From positions 539,945 to 599,362 of the forward strand of contig BJOX01000374.1 of the NCBI GenBank assembly GCA_009731375.1: 59,418 nucleotides of DNA, written 5' to 3'. The notes below the pieces were generated by a model, which worked only from the letters and a program-made list of their open reading frames with translations, had not been told where the DNA came from and searched no databases. The position numbers were made by a program, and so were the translations under genes. Positions 50,508 to 59,380 of the stretch are shown here, piece after piece. Position 1 is the first letter of the stretch, and every line of letters starts with the position of its first letter. Source of the DNA: Paulinella micropora. Its lineage: Eukaryota; Cercozoa; Imbricatea; Euglyphida.

Positions 50508-51941
50508 ATGGAAGGAAAGGATAGTAAAAACACGGAGGAGTTGATGACCCTCAACAACCTCAGGTATGAGTTGCCAGCAAATCTAGCACTCACTGAGCAG
50601 GGGAGTATCTTTAAGAAGAACTTCGCCGACCAGCAGACTTATACCAGTGCGTCGGGGACTGAAATGATTTTTACGCTACAGGCAAGCACTGATTTTGTTT
50701 ATGGAAAAAATTGTTATTTAACATTTGATATTAAGGCCGACGGGTTGGTAGCCACTGATGGAAAAGATAATGTTGCTTGTGCCATTGGTTTCCAGAACAC
50801 CCCCGCAACTGCTATTTTTGAAAGATTTTTGCTAGAAAGTAAGGATGGTAGCGAACTTGAACGAGTTGAAGATTTGAACAAGATGGTGCGAAATATTCTC
50901 CCGTGGCATTATCCTTTTGATTATCGTCGGCAGGCACAGATGGCGGGACAACGAGAATCAGTCAGCGTTAATGTTAATGCTTCTGATGAGTCAGTTCTTG
51001 ATTTTGCACTTAATATCCCCACTGCTGGTAGTGTTGCGACTGGCCAATACTTGAAAGTTTGTATTCCTCTTCATTACTTTTCGGGAGTGTTTAATGAAGA
51101 AACTCTCATTCCTCCTTCTTTGGTTAGTGGTATGAGACTTCGTTTGACATTTGCACCGCCTCAGGAAGCATTTACCATTATTGGATGTGGTGATGGGAAA
51201 ACTTCTTCTATTCCTGCTGGTTTTAGTGGTTCCGCTTTGACTTTCACCATATCAAATCCAGTGGTTATGTTGGAGACATTCTCTCTTGCTCCTGCTGTCC
51301 AGAGAAATGTTATGGAACAGATGGGAAGCAAGGATGGGCTCCCATACACTTATGAAACATATTACAATCAAAAGGCTAATCCAGCGACTTCCGATGATTT
51401 TAATCTTCAAGTGAATAAGGCCGTTGCTCGTGCTCAGTGCTTGTATATCGTCACACAAAATGTGCTCTCCGAAAATGCTAATATTGACAACTTGGGAACT
51501 GCTCAAATGCCTTACAGACAATATCAATGCCGTATTGGTGATTGGTATGCCCCGCAACAAAAGATGGAACTTGGAGTTGCTGATACTCTGGACGCCGTTC
51601 GACGAGGATGTGCCGAATTGTATATTAATAATCTCCAAGCGACTATGGGTATTCGTGATGCTTACATGTCTTCGTCTGTTTCTCTTGAAAACTTTCGTAG
51701 TTATTATTCTACTTCAGATAAAACAGGACTTACATCTAACTCAGGATTTGCTACCATTATCCAGACACTCAATCAGTCGCCACATATTGGAGCATCTGGT
51801 ATTGCGGTTAATAACTCACGAACTGCGGAAGTCACTCTTCGTTATGCATCCGCTTATGATGAAAATCGCACCATTACTGCTTGGTTGAAATATGTTAAAG
51901 TCGCGGCTATCTATCCGTCTCGCTGTGTGGTCAGACAATAA
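50508..51941 (+). CDS. Major capsid protein (double jelly roll)
   Basis: 477 residues, beta-rich, no signal peptide. ELPANLALTEQG near the start, FERFLLES, and LHYFSGVFNEETLIPPSLVS (from about residue 187) with SGMRLRLTF match the vertical double-jelly-roll capsid proteins of PLVs and relatives. A trimeric hexon-type subunit forming the icosahedral shell. Followed after 37 bp by the penton-like gene, the usual PLV order. Untranslated leader ends in CAACAAAAAAATG. Intact. Confidence 0.9.
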   Translation: MEGKDSKNTEELMTLNNLRYELPANLALTEQGSIFKKNFADQQTYTSASGTEMIFTLQASTDFVYGKNCYLTFDIKADGLVATDGKDNVACAIGFQNTPATAIFERFLLESKDGSELERVEDLNKMVRNILPWHYPFDYRRQAQMAGQRESVSVNVNASDESVLDFALNIPTAGSVATGQYLKVCIPLHYFSGVFNEETLIPPSLVSGMRLRLTFAPPQEAFTIIGCGDGKTSSIPAGFSGSALTFTISNPVVMLETFSLAPAVQRNVMEQMGSKDGLPYTYETYYNQKANPATSDDFNLQVNKAVARAQCLYIVTQNVLSENANIDNLGTAQMPYRQYQCRIGDWYAPQQKMELGVADTLDAVRRGCAELYINNLQATMGIRDAYMSSSVSLENFRSYYSTSDKTGLTSNSGFATIIQTLNQSPHIGASGIAVNNSRTAEVTLRYASAYDENRTITAWLKYVKVAAIYPSRCVVRQ

Positions 51942-51978
51942 AAAAAAATTAAAAATTAAAATATAATATAATATAGCA

Positions 51979-52773
51979 ATGTCTTTTACTATCTCCAATC
52001 TTGAAGACGAAAAGCGAACAAAAAAAAATTTCCTCCTTCGTGTCTCCTCAAGCGATAAAACAGAATCCAAATCCGCTTCTACTCACAATGGCCGTTTCGT
52101 CGTTGATTTACCAGCAACTGGCCGTAATATTGATATAATCAGTGCTTATGTCGTTAAAAGTATCTCTATCCCAAACGTTTTCCCAAACATACCGAGTTAT
52201 GCCAACACTCTCACATTGATTAAAACAACTGGATCGGCTCCAAAGACGGCAATCATAACAGAAAATCAATACACCATTGATACATTTATTACCGCCCTTC
52301 AAACTGCGATTAATTCAGCAATTACCCACTCCGTAGTTATAACTTTGAACTCCGTTAATAAATTGAATTTCGCTTTCACTGGTGATACGTATGCTTTTGA
52401 TTATGATAATAGCACGATTAGAGACAAGATAGGACTAACTGCCGATATCTCGGCGGCGGCGAGTAGCACCATGCAGTCTATAGTCAATCTAATCGGTGAA
52501 ACGGCCGTTTATGTCCATAGCCGTGCTTTAAACCAGTCTGGTTTAGTTGAAGCAAATGGTAATTTCTCCGTGGTCGGTAAAGTGAATCTAGACAAACCTT
52601 ATGGAGTCCAGTGCTATTTTGAGAGTTCTAACGATGTTGCCGATTATGTGCCATTTAATACAACAAAAAGTTTAAGGTCTATTGATATTGTAATTAGAAA
52701 TGCGGGCGGTGAAGTGCTTGAATGTCCTGTTAATTTTGAAGTTAGTATTCTTCTCAAGGTGTATCATGCTTAA
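51979..52773 (+). CDS. Minor capsid protein (penton-like)
   Basis: 264 residues. It shows RFVVDLPATGRNIDIISAYV, an N-terminal SxHNGRF-type arm and a beta-rich body, ending VNFEVSILLKVYHA. Position right after the major capsid and length fit the single-jelly-roll penton protein of PLVs, which occupies the fivefold vertices. Preceded by TATAATATAATATAG. Intact. Confidence 0.85.
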   Translation: MSFTISNLEDEKRTKKNFLLRVSSSDKTESKSASTHNGRFVVDLPATGRNIDIISAYVVKSISIPNVFPNIPSYANTLTLIKTTGSAPKTAIITENQYTIDTFITALQTAINSAITHSVVITLNSVNKLNFAFTGDTYAFDYDNSTIRDKIGLTADISAAASSTMQSIVNLIGETAVYVHSRALNQSGLVEANGNFSVVGKVNLDKPYGVQCYFESSNDVADYVPFNTTKSLRSIDIVIRNAGGEVLECPVNFEVSILLKVYHA

Positions 52774-52797
52774 GCAAAAAAAAAATGTATAGATATA

Positions 52798-53046
52798 ATG
52801 ACCTACATACAAAATTTAGACGTATTATTTACTCTAATCAAAAACATCAACTCATGCCGACGACAACAACATAAAGAGCAAATCCCCTGCGGTGCCAATA
52901 TTGACCAGTTTTACATATATTTGAAGAGAAATCACGCACGTATAACAGAAAAGTTAATCAAAAACAAAGATTTTGAATACATAAAAAAAATGGCCGTAGA
53001 GATAGAAAACAAATTTGACGCGCAAATACAATATTCTATGATATAA
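52798..53046 (+). CDS. Small uncharacterised protein
   Basis: 82 residues, helical and basic (NSCRRQQHKEQIPCGANIDQ, YLKRNHARITEKLIKNKDFE). Starts 24 bp after the minor capsid gene and closes the + strand virion cluster. Not recognised. Confidence 0.6.
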   Translation: MTYIQNLDVLFTLIKNINSCRRQQHKEQIPCGANIDQFYIYLKRNHARITEKLIKNKDFEYIKKMAVEIENKFDAQIQYSMI

Positions 53047-53070
53047 TATATTAAAACCTTCTTTTTTTGT

Positions 53071-54306
53071 TTAAATTTGGTCTTCAATCCAGTTTAATGA
53101 AGCGTAAATGCTCGCCGTCCCACCGCTTGTATTTTGTGCGGATATAGTAAATGTCTTACCTGACCCTATCTTGATATTATATTGGGACAAATCAATGTAT
53201 ATGGATGAGCCAGCAGACAATACATAAGTAAATATCACGCTTCCACCCGTTCTTGTTGTCCCCGCCGTATCTACCTCGGCCAATGATGTGGCGGTGTCGT
53301 AATTAGAGTAAGAAGGTGTTCCTCCCAATGTGGTGTTAAGAATAATTCTCGCGATACATGTTTTAGTATCTGAATTGCTAATACATAAATTCTCAAAGTA
53401 GATTATGTTATAGTTTGTTTTGCTGTTAAATGTGGCGCGGTTTCTAATAGTAAATATGGCATTTTCAGTTGCTCCTATAGTTTTGACATTGTCATACGAA
53501 TTGGTTATAGCAATAGTGCGGTCAATGTTTCCCTCAACTGCCAAAAACATACTCGCCGTTTTCATTACAACGGATTGAAGGGTTGATGAATACGCCTTCG
53601 CGTAAATAGCAAACGCCGCCTGATCTAATGATGGAGTAGTAGCAGTGCTTGCGTATTTAATAGCATGAATTACCTCCATTCGTCCAGTGCGCGGGTTTTC
53701 AATTTTGAATGTAATTTGACCGCTACCCAGATACTGAACAACTATTTCAAACACATTCAATTTGGTAAAATCAATCGCGGGGAAGTTTCCAGTATTATTG
53801 CATTTATCAACATTCCACGCATATTGACTAACCACATTTTCTACACTTCCCGCCGTTCTCACAACTGACATTCCCAAACTTGATTGTCTAAAACATAAAT
53901 TGTCTGCTGGTGTGCCTATGCCAATATCGCAATTGAAAGTAGTCGCGGTGGTAGATGAAGGAAACAACGCGGAGAATCTAGCAACCAAACCCATACCACT
54001 TCTATATTTTGCTCTTTCAATAGTCGTAATCTGTGCGGTTGAATTACCAGAGGCCGATGTCGTTAAAACCGCCATTGAATTAGCAGACGATACCACCCCG
54101 CCGTTTGCTTCTGTTTTGTCAAAGAAACGCGTATTAATACCATATGTGAATACATTTTGTAATACTGGCGACAAAGTTGCCGTTCGCAACTCTCCGAAGG
54201 CCGTTGTAGGTAATGCGTCTCTTATAGCATCCGTTGATAATGAATAAGAAGATGACGATGTAGTTGATGACGATGCCGTATTCGTGCTTTGACCAAACAA
54301 ATTCAT
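53071..54306 (-). CDS. Putative virion surface/spike protein, MNLFGQS type
   Basis: 411 residues, Ser/Thr-rich and beta-rich. The N-terminus MNLFGQSTNTASSSTTSSSS has a flexible Ser/Thr linker, then LSPVLQNVFTYGINTRFF and YRSGMGLVARFSALFPS, which recall structural proteins of tailed phages and giant viruses. The first seven residues nearly repeat those of the protein at 39819-40491 (MNIFGRS), suggesting a shared capsid anchor. Also minus strand. A role in host attachment is inference. Confidence 0.7.
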   Translation of the reverse strand: MNLFGQSTNTASSSTTSSSSYSLSTDAIRDALPTTAFGELRTATLSPVLQNVFTYGINTRFFDKTEANGGVVSSANSMAVLTTSASGNSTAQITTIERAKYRSGMGLVARFSALFPSSTTATTFNCDIGIGTPADNLCFRQSSLGMSVVRTAGSVENVVSQYAWNVDKCNNTGNFPAIDFTKLNVFEIVVQYLGSGQITFKIENPRTGRMEVIHAIKYASTATTPSLDQAAFAIYAKAYSSTLQSVVMKTASMFLAVEGNIDRTIAITNSYDNVKTIGATENAIFTIRNRATFNSKTNYNIIYFENLCISNSDTKTCIARIILNTTLGGTPSYSNYDTATSLAEVDTAGTTRTGGSVIFTYVLSAGSSIYIDLSQYNIKIGSGKTFTISAQNTSGGTASIYASLNWIEDQI

Positions 54307-54335
54307 TTTTTGTTATATAATATGTAATATAAATC
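54307..54335. promoter_or_regulatory. 29-bp divergent promoter
   Basis: TTGTTATATAATATGTAATA-type sequence between starts at 54306 (minus) and 54336 (plus). Confidence 0.4.
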
Positions 54336-54611
54336 ATGTCAATAATAATACGTGAATTGCCGAGTGATATAGTTGGACATATAAGGACATTTGTTTATTC
54401 AGAGACGTCCACGATTGATTATAAAAAAGAATTTTGTAATATATGCGGTTTGTCTCGCACATTCCAATCACATCCTCCTATCATAGCAGTTGATATTGAT
54501 AATGAAGATGGTGTTCAGTTTTTCACGATTTGTTCCATTAATTGCTATAGAAGAGAGTCTAATATTAGGGCGAGATATCACGAACCGCCTTTAATCGTTG
54601 TTAAGTATTAG
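54336..54611 (+). CDS. Small zinc-type protein
   Basis: 91 residues with CNICG and CSINC pairs about 30 residues apart, a possible single zinc site. N-terminus IIRELPSDIVGHIRTFV resembles an F-box-like helix (LPxDIxxxI), which would suggest a ubiquitin-ligase adaptor; this is a weak resemblance. Its last 11 bases overlap the convergent recombinase gene. Confidence 0.65.
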   Translation: MSIIIRELPSDIVGHIRTFVYSETSTIDYKKEFCNICGLSRTFQSHPPIIAVDIDNEDGVQFFTICSINCYRRESNIRARYHEPPLIVVKY

Positions 54612-55948
54612 CCTTCTTTTTAATTCTCGTGCTTCTTCTTAATGGTGCTTTTGTTTCCTCTTCTTTTTTTGCTTCGCTCTTCGTCGCTTTACTCTCTTCG
54701 CTGTCGCTCTTCGGCGCTTCGCCCCTCTTCTCTTTAATAAACGTATTGACAATAACGGCTCCAATCCCGCTTAATTGTCGTAGTTTAGTATTTGTTATTT
54801 GCCCCTCGTAATCGCCCCATATCTGCTCAAGCAATTTATACTTATCCTCTCTACTAGCGCTTTTACCTAATGGTATATAACTACATTCTTCCGCGTTGTT
54901 ATCTAGATTGCTTTTAATTTCATTAGTATTATTTAAATTTAAATATAAATCTATTTTGCGTCTTAACTCCTCTAATTCTGTTTTAATCCCTTCTGCCTTA
55001 ATTTCTTCAGGGTCGGCCACATTAACCCAACTATAACTAAAACTAGTGAGCATATCGCCGTGCCCCAACACATTTGAAACCCACGTATTAAAATTCTCTA
55101 ATTTCGGATTGGCGAAATTACTATACGACAAACTAGCATATAGTTTTCGCAACATACTGCTTTTCTGCGTGTATTCCGATAGCCAAGGAAAGATTTTGAT
55201 AATTCTTTTATTTAGTTCATTATTCTTTTGTTTATCAAGCACACCTTCGCTGTTGATAATGACTGCTTTTTTCTTTTTGAAATGGTCTCGTATTGAATTT
55301 ACTTGTTCTATTACAAACTGGGGAGTAAAAAGGACAACAGGCCTCTCAGTCCAATTCTTTTTTTGTCCTTCTCTCTTTTTTGCTAGGTTATTCACTCGCA
55401 ACCAACTCGGTTTATCTGGTATTAATTCATATGTGTTTTTGTCAAATATTTCCACAGGCCTTGCTCCAATTGCTATCATCAAAGCAAGCAGTTTAAGATA
55501 AGGGTCATTACTTAATATCATATCATTCATTTTAGCCATTACATCACGGACATCAATCTGTATTTTTTGTTCATTTTTGGCTTTGACATCTTTCTTATAT
55601 CCCTCAACGATATCAATCCGCTCGTCTTCATTTAGATTAAAATACTTATCCAGTTTGCTCATTTCATATACTTTTTCACTTTGGTTGGGCTCTATTGCTT
55701 TTTTTCTCACCTCAGAAAGTCTTTGCCTTCTACTATTCAAGTTTGGATACACGATAGCATATTTAGGATATATCACCTTTAGTGCATCAAGCACCTCTTC
55801 ATCACTAGTTGGCGTGATAAATAAACATATAATAGCATTATGAAAGGCTATACTTGGTTTTAATTCGCTATCGTAGAAGTTGGACACGACCTCATAAATT
55901 TTACTTTCAGTAGTAGCAACTCTTAACTGCCTAACAAACTTCTTGTCA
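54601..55948 (-). CDS. Tyrosine recombinase, protelomerase-like (5' end in gap)
   Basis: At least 448 residues; the frame stays open to the N gap at 55949-55958, so the start is lost there and the GTG at 55887 is not the true start. Counted from that GTG, the catalytic set is R143 (AIGARPVEIF), K170/K171 (WLRVNNLAKK), R247 (SSMLRKLY), H276 (VLGHGD) and Y285 (TSFSYSW), with His-Tyr spacing of 9 as in the family. The usual HxxR His is Ser. The ARPVEI and WLRV..LAK signatures recall telomere resolvases more than XerC/D-type integrases. A C-terminal helix-turn-helix-like stretch (TNTKLRQLSGIGAVIVNTFI) and a Lys/Arg tail follow. It either integrates the element or resolves its palindromic ends. 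Confidence 0.8.
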
Positions 55949-56110
55949 NNNNNNNNNNTGTCCTTTATATATATAATTATATTATTTGAATTATTTTAAA
56001 TAGAAAATCCACCCGCGCTTGAAAACACGTAAATCGCTCAAAATCCACTCGGACACCTGAGAGTGCTATTAAGCACCCAAGAGAGACGAATTCGTTTTAG
56101 TATTAATCGT

Positions 56111-56339
56111 GTCCGACCTGTCCGAGTCCGACCTTTTTTTTTAGAAATTTTTTTAGGTCTATTAGACAAAAGGGGGACAGGGGGAAATTTTTTTTTTTAA
56201 TAAAAGGTCGGACAGGTCGGACAATAAAAAAAATGTGTAATACGAAGAAGAATTATATAATAAATACCGAAATTTAATGAGGAAAAAGTGGCCGACCTTT
56301 AAAAAATAGGGTCGGACACGGCCGACCTTAAGGTCGGAC
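56111..56339. promoter_or_regulatory. GTCCGACC iteron cluster, right
   Basis: Full GTCCGACC/GGTCGGAC sites at 56111, 56126, 56206, 56215, 56310 and 56332, plus GCCGACC variants at 56291 and 56321. More sites than in the left TIR. It sits 150-390 bp upstream of the recombinase. Confidence 0.6.
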
Positions 56340-56419
56340 AGCAACAGGAGAAGGTATTTTCACTCACACTGCTCTTATATTCACCAAAAAAAACGTTATG
56401 GCAAAAAGGCGTATGATGT

Positions 56420-56501
56420 ATGATATGTTAAATAATCAACCAGAATTGAACTGGCAACCAATTTTTTCAACGGCATGCTCACTAACCATTTAACATATCA
56501 T
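56420..56501 (-). other. tRNA-like structured element, right TIR
   Basis: A perfect 14-bp outer stem (ATGATATGTTAAAT) encloses a tRNA-like core with AATGGTTAGTGAGC, a TTGAAAA loop and the T-arm GCCAG-TTCAATT-CTGGT (minus strand). Counterpart of 35160-35230. Confidence 0.5.
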
Positions 56502-56693
56502 CCCCCGCCTGCTAATTTGTTGAAAAAAATGGTATTTGAAGTATTGCCACAAGCCAAAGTCTATTTTTGGAAATTCTAGAAATTCTATTTCCGGAATATC
56601 ACCACGCAACACCCCAACAGCGCGGTGTTGGGCTGTTTTTGGGCTAAAAACAGAAAATCAGAATTCTGTCTGGACTGGTTTTTGTTGGAAACC

Positions 56694-57227
56694 ATGTCTC
56701 TAATTCCGCGAGAAAGTAAAAATAAAAATGAATGGATTGAGGAATTTGAGATACGAAAGCCTGGAATAGACAGACTCAAAAAAGATAAAATAGTATGCGA
56801 AGAACGAATTTCTAAAGCGGATAAAGAAATTTCTCGTCTCGTTGAAAAGAAACAGCCAGACATAGTAAAACTAGAGGCTCTCAATGAGATGTTAGAACGA
56901 TTAAGTATTGAAAATAATGAAGTAGAGGAAGATAAAATCGCTCGCTTGAGAAAGAAAAGATTGGAACAGAAAAAAAACAAAGAATTAGATAATTTCTATA
57001 GATGGAAAAAAGATAATCGTGGCCAACTTTCCGCAATTGTCATGAATAATATCATCGCTGGTATTGAGAACGAGCATTTATCATTTAATGCTTCGTTTAA
57101 CAAATATTCAAGCGATGGTATTAACGAATACGTAAATGATAGTATTAATCGTAGCATTAAACGCGAACACAATAGGAATATGCACCGAGTCTTCAGAACC
57201 GAGAGTGCGGATAGCAACTCGGAATAA
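56694..57227 (+). CDS. TIR gene 2, right copy, coiled-coil protein
   Basis: 177 residues from ACCATGT at 56694; the longer frame from 56625 is not conserved in the left copy. MSLIPRESKNKNEWIEEFEI, then a charged coiled coil (EERISKADKEISRLVEKK) and a conserved C-terminal half with RGQLSAIVMNNIIAGIENEH and YSSDGINEYVNDSIN. Intact, unlike its frameshifted left copy. Function unknown; being in both TIRs gives it two copies per genome, as often seen for early or host-interaction genes in large DNA viruses. Confidence 0.75.
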   Translation: MSLIPRESKNKNEWIEEFEIRKPGIDRLKKDKIVCEERISKADKEISRLVEKKQPDIVKLEALNEMLERLSIENNEVEEDKIARLRKKRLEQKKNKELDNFYRWKKDNRGQLSAIVMNNIIAGIENEHLSFNASFNKYSSDGINEYVNDSINRSIKREHNRNMHRVFRTESADSNSE

Positions 57228-57387
57228 AAAGACTTTAGTGTAAAATGTTGATTTAAAATATGTTGATTTTGCTTAGAAATCAACATTATCAACATACATT
57301 GGTTTTTTTCAAAACCAAGGGGTTCAAACCCCACCCTTATTCAAAGAAATTTCTATTACACATGCTTTTTGGTGTGTGTGATAGAAT

Positions 57388-57874
57388 ATGGGAGAGCCAA
57401 ACGAATTGGCAGAGGGAGTTGGCGCAATCAACCTCGCGGGGGGTGGTAAGTCCTCAATCTTAAACATGTTTGTAATCTCCAACGCGTTGGAGATATTGAT
57501 GAATGTGGTGTGTAGGTTTTTGGAAGAGTTGGACTGCTGTTGAAAAGAAAGCCCCCACCGAACATAAAGACGCGCAACTTCTGCGTGTGTCTGCGGGCTT
57601 TGTTGGTGTTGGGATGGTGAATGGCTTTAACGCCTTTAGCAAGGGCGTCAATTTTTTCACCCGCAACGCGAACGAGAGAAGCGAAGATTTTCTTTTTGCT
57701 TGGGTTCCGCTTGACAAAACCATGAGAAATCCGAGAAAGAAAACTTACTTTCTCGTCTCTCTTTCGCTGGGGGGACAGAGTGAGGAAATCCTCATCTTTC
57801 CTTCTCTGTCCGCTTTGATGAAAAAAGTTGGAGAAAATGAAGATAGCATCAATTGGGCTATCCCCATTGATTAA
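57388..57874 (+). CDS. TIR gene 1, right copy, one intron
   Basis: Exon 1 57388-57445 (MGEPNELAEGVGAINLAGG), intron 57446-57515 (70 nt, GTAAGT to GTGTAG), exon 2 57516-57874; 138 residues. Exon 1 differs from the left copy by one residue, while much of exon 2 has diverged to roughly 60% by eye. Conserved WKSWTAVEKKAPTEHKDA, FAWVP and NEDSINW. Transcribed towards the terminus. Not recognised. Confidence 0.75.
57446..57515 (+). other. Spliceosomal intron in TIR gene 1 (right)
   Basis: Donor GTAAGT, acceptor GTGTGTAG, phase 1, at the same codon as the 51-nt left intron. The interior sequences differ, while the splice sites are kept. Confidence 0.7.
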
Positions 57875-57941
57875 AATCATTTTTTATTAATTGACTAGGT
57901 TTCCTGATTGTGTTATCTCCCCCCCCCCCATTTGTGGTGTG

Positions 57942-58350
57942 ATCATTTATGTTGGATAGACAGGTCTATGTTTTATATTATAAAATAAGCATTAGAAACA
58001 TAAAAACACAACATAGGACACAACAAAAACAGACATTCAAACATATCAAAAACATACCTTTGTTTTACAAAAAACGACAAACTGAGCACAATAAGAGAGA
58101 TTTAGACAAAATAACGACAAAAACCATATATACAGAGTATATATACAATTTTATGGAATAAAATGGTGTTTTTGTCGTTATTTTGTCTAAATCTCTCTTA
58201 TTGTGCTCAGTTTGTCGTTTTTTGTAAAACAAAGGTATGTTTTTGATATGTTTGAATGTCTGTTTTTGTTGTGTCCTATGTTGTGTTTTTATGTTTCTAA
58301 TGCTTATTTTATAATATAAAACATAGACCTGTCTATCCAACATAAATGAT
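57942..58350. repeat. Right terminal palindrome (hairpin-telomere-like)
   Basis: Arms 57942-58124 and 58168-58350 (183 bp) are perfect reverse complements. The 43-base core is the reverse complement of the left core with one base deleted. The outer-left arm is identical to both right arms; only the inner-left arm carries changes. Confidence 0.95.
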
Positions 58351-58660
58351 ATATACATATATACATATATATATATAAAATATAATATAATATAATATTA
58401 TATATACACACATATATATATAAATATATATATATACATATATATAATATATAATAATATATTATATATATATATAGACATATTAACATTAATGTTAAAA
58501 ATCTACGATAGGCCTGATCACTCCATTTCCTTTTTGTCCCTGGTGGGCCGACCCTGTAAAAATTGCATTTTTGCCCTGGCGGACCGACCTGGTAACCGTT
58601 ACCTTTTCTTACCCGCAAAGTGGCACTAGTTGCACGGCCGGCCCAGACCACGCAAAATGG
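58351..58660. other. Host flank: TA microsatellite and unique DNA
   Basis: TA/CATATA tract to about 58480, then unique GC-rich sequence. No gene was seen. Confidence 0.6.
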
Positions 58661-58980
58661 CATTTCCCAGCGAAAGTGGCATTTGTGGCACAGCCGGCCC
58701 GATGCAGGAAAAGTGGCATTTTACCGGGAAATTTCGGCATTCTCGTATCACTGCTTGTTTCGGCCATATCACATGGGAAAAATGGCATTTCCCGGGGGAT
58801 TTCGGCATTCGCGTATCACTGCTTGTTTCGGCCGTATCACGCAGACCCACAAGTGAAATTCTTCTTATTTTTGGGGTAGGGTCAGGCCATTTTCGGCGCG
58901 TCGAGCAGCTCGCAGTCCCGTCGAGCCACTCACCTGCCCGACGAGCCACTCACCTGCTCGTCGAGCCACTCACTTGCTCG
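58661..58980. repeat. ~67-bp and ~22-bp direct repeats
   Basis: ATTTCGGCATTCTCGTATCA at 58731 recurs (one change) at 58798, with TGGCATTTCCCG-type stretches between. A 22-bp unit GTCGAGCCACTCACCTGCYC repeats three to four times at 58918-58982. Confidence 0.7.
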
Positions 58981-59380
58981 TCGACACATCTGGGTCCACC
59001 TCGGGCACCACCGCAGTCGAAAATATACATAGGGAACACGGTGTCCAATCTGGACCCACCCAGGGTCGCAGCTCAAGTTGCCCGTCGACACACGTGGGTC
59101 CACCTCGGGCACCACCGCAGTCGAAAATATACATAGGGAACACGGTGTCCAATCTGGACCCACCCAGGGTCGCAGCTCAAGTTGCCCGTCGACACACGTG
59201 GGTCCACCTCGGGCACCACCGCAGTCAGAAAATATACATAGGGAACACTGTGTCCAATCTGGACCCACCCAGGGTCGCAGCTCAAGTTGCCCGTCGACAC
59301 ACGTGGGTCCACCTCGGGCACCACCGCAGTCGAAAATATACATAGGGAACACGGTGTCCAATCTGGACCCACCAACGGAC
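58980..59380. repeat. 104-bp tandem repeat, nearly four copies
   Basis: Units starting GTCGACACAYSTGGGTCCAC at 58980, 59084, 59188 and 59293. Each contains GGGTCCA...TGGACCC inverted arms about 70 bases apart. Frames across it are open on both strands but probably non-coding. Confidence 0.9.

Larger units (their letters stand above)
33164..58350. mobile_element. Integrated polinton-like virus (PLV-type provirus)
   Basis: A 25.2-kb AT-rich element bounded by ~2.4-2.5-kb inverted repeats and inserted in a TA/CATATA microsatellite; a target duplication cannot be resolved in that repeat. It carries the virus hallmark set: primase-helicase, A32-type packaging ATPase, double-jelly-roll major capsid, penton-like minor capsid and a tyrosine recombinase, plus fibre and surface proteins. 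No PolB, DDE integrase or adenain-like protease was found, so it fits PLVs better than Mavericks or virophages. Most genes are open, but there is an in-frame TAA in the primase and single-base frameshifts in the fibre and one TIR gene. Confidence 0.92.
55959..58350 (-). repeat. Right terminal inverted repeat
   Basis: About 2.4 kb, inverted copy of 33164-35707. It lacks a ~160-bp stretch present on the left. Its inner end TGTCCTTTATATATATAA is the promoter of the recombinase gene. Confidence 0.9.

Noticed and set aside
57300-57340. A tRNA gene at GGGGTTCAAACCCC in the TIR spacer
   Set aside because: The T-arm-like hairpin has no matching acceptor, D or anticodon arms in the expected positions.
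33164-58350. A Maverick/Polinton or virophage identity
   Set aside because: No protein-primed PolB, retroviral-type DDE integrase or adenain-like protease is visible; the gene set fits PLVs.
58980-59375. Open frames of 100-143 codons on both strands in the terminal repeats
   Set aside because: They arise from a 104-bp tandem repeat whose period is not a multiple of three; no coding signal beyond that.
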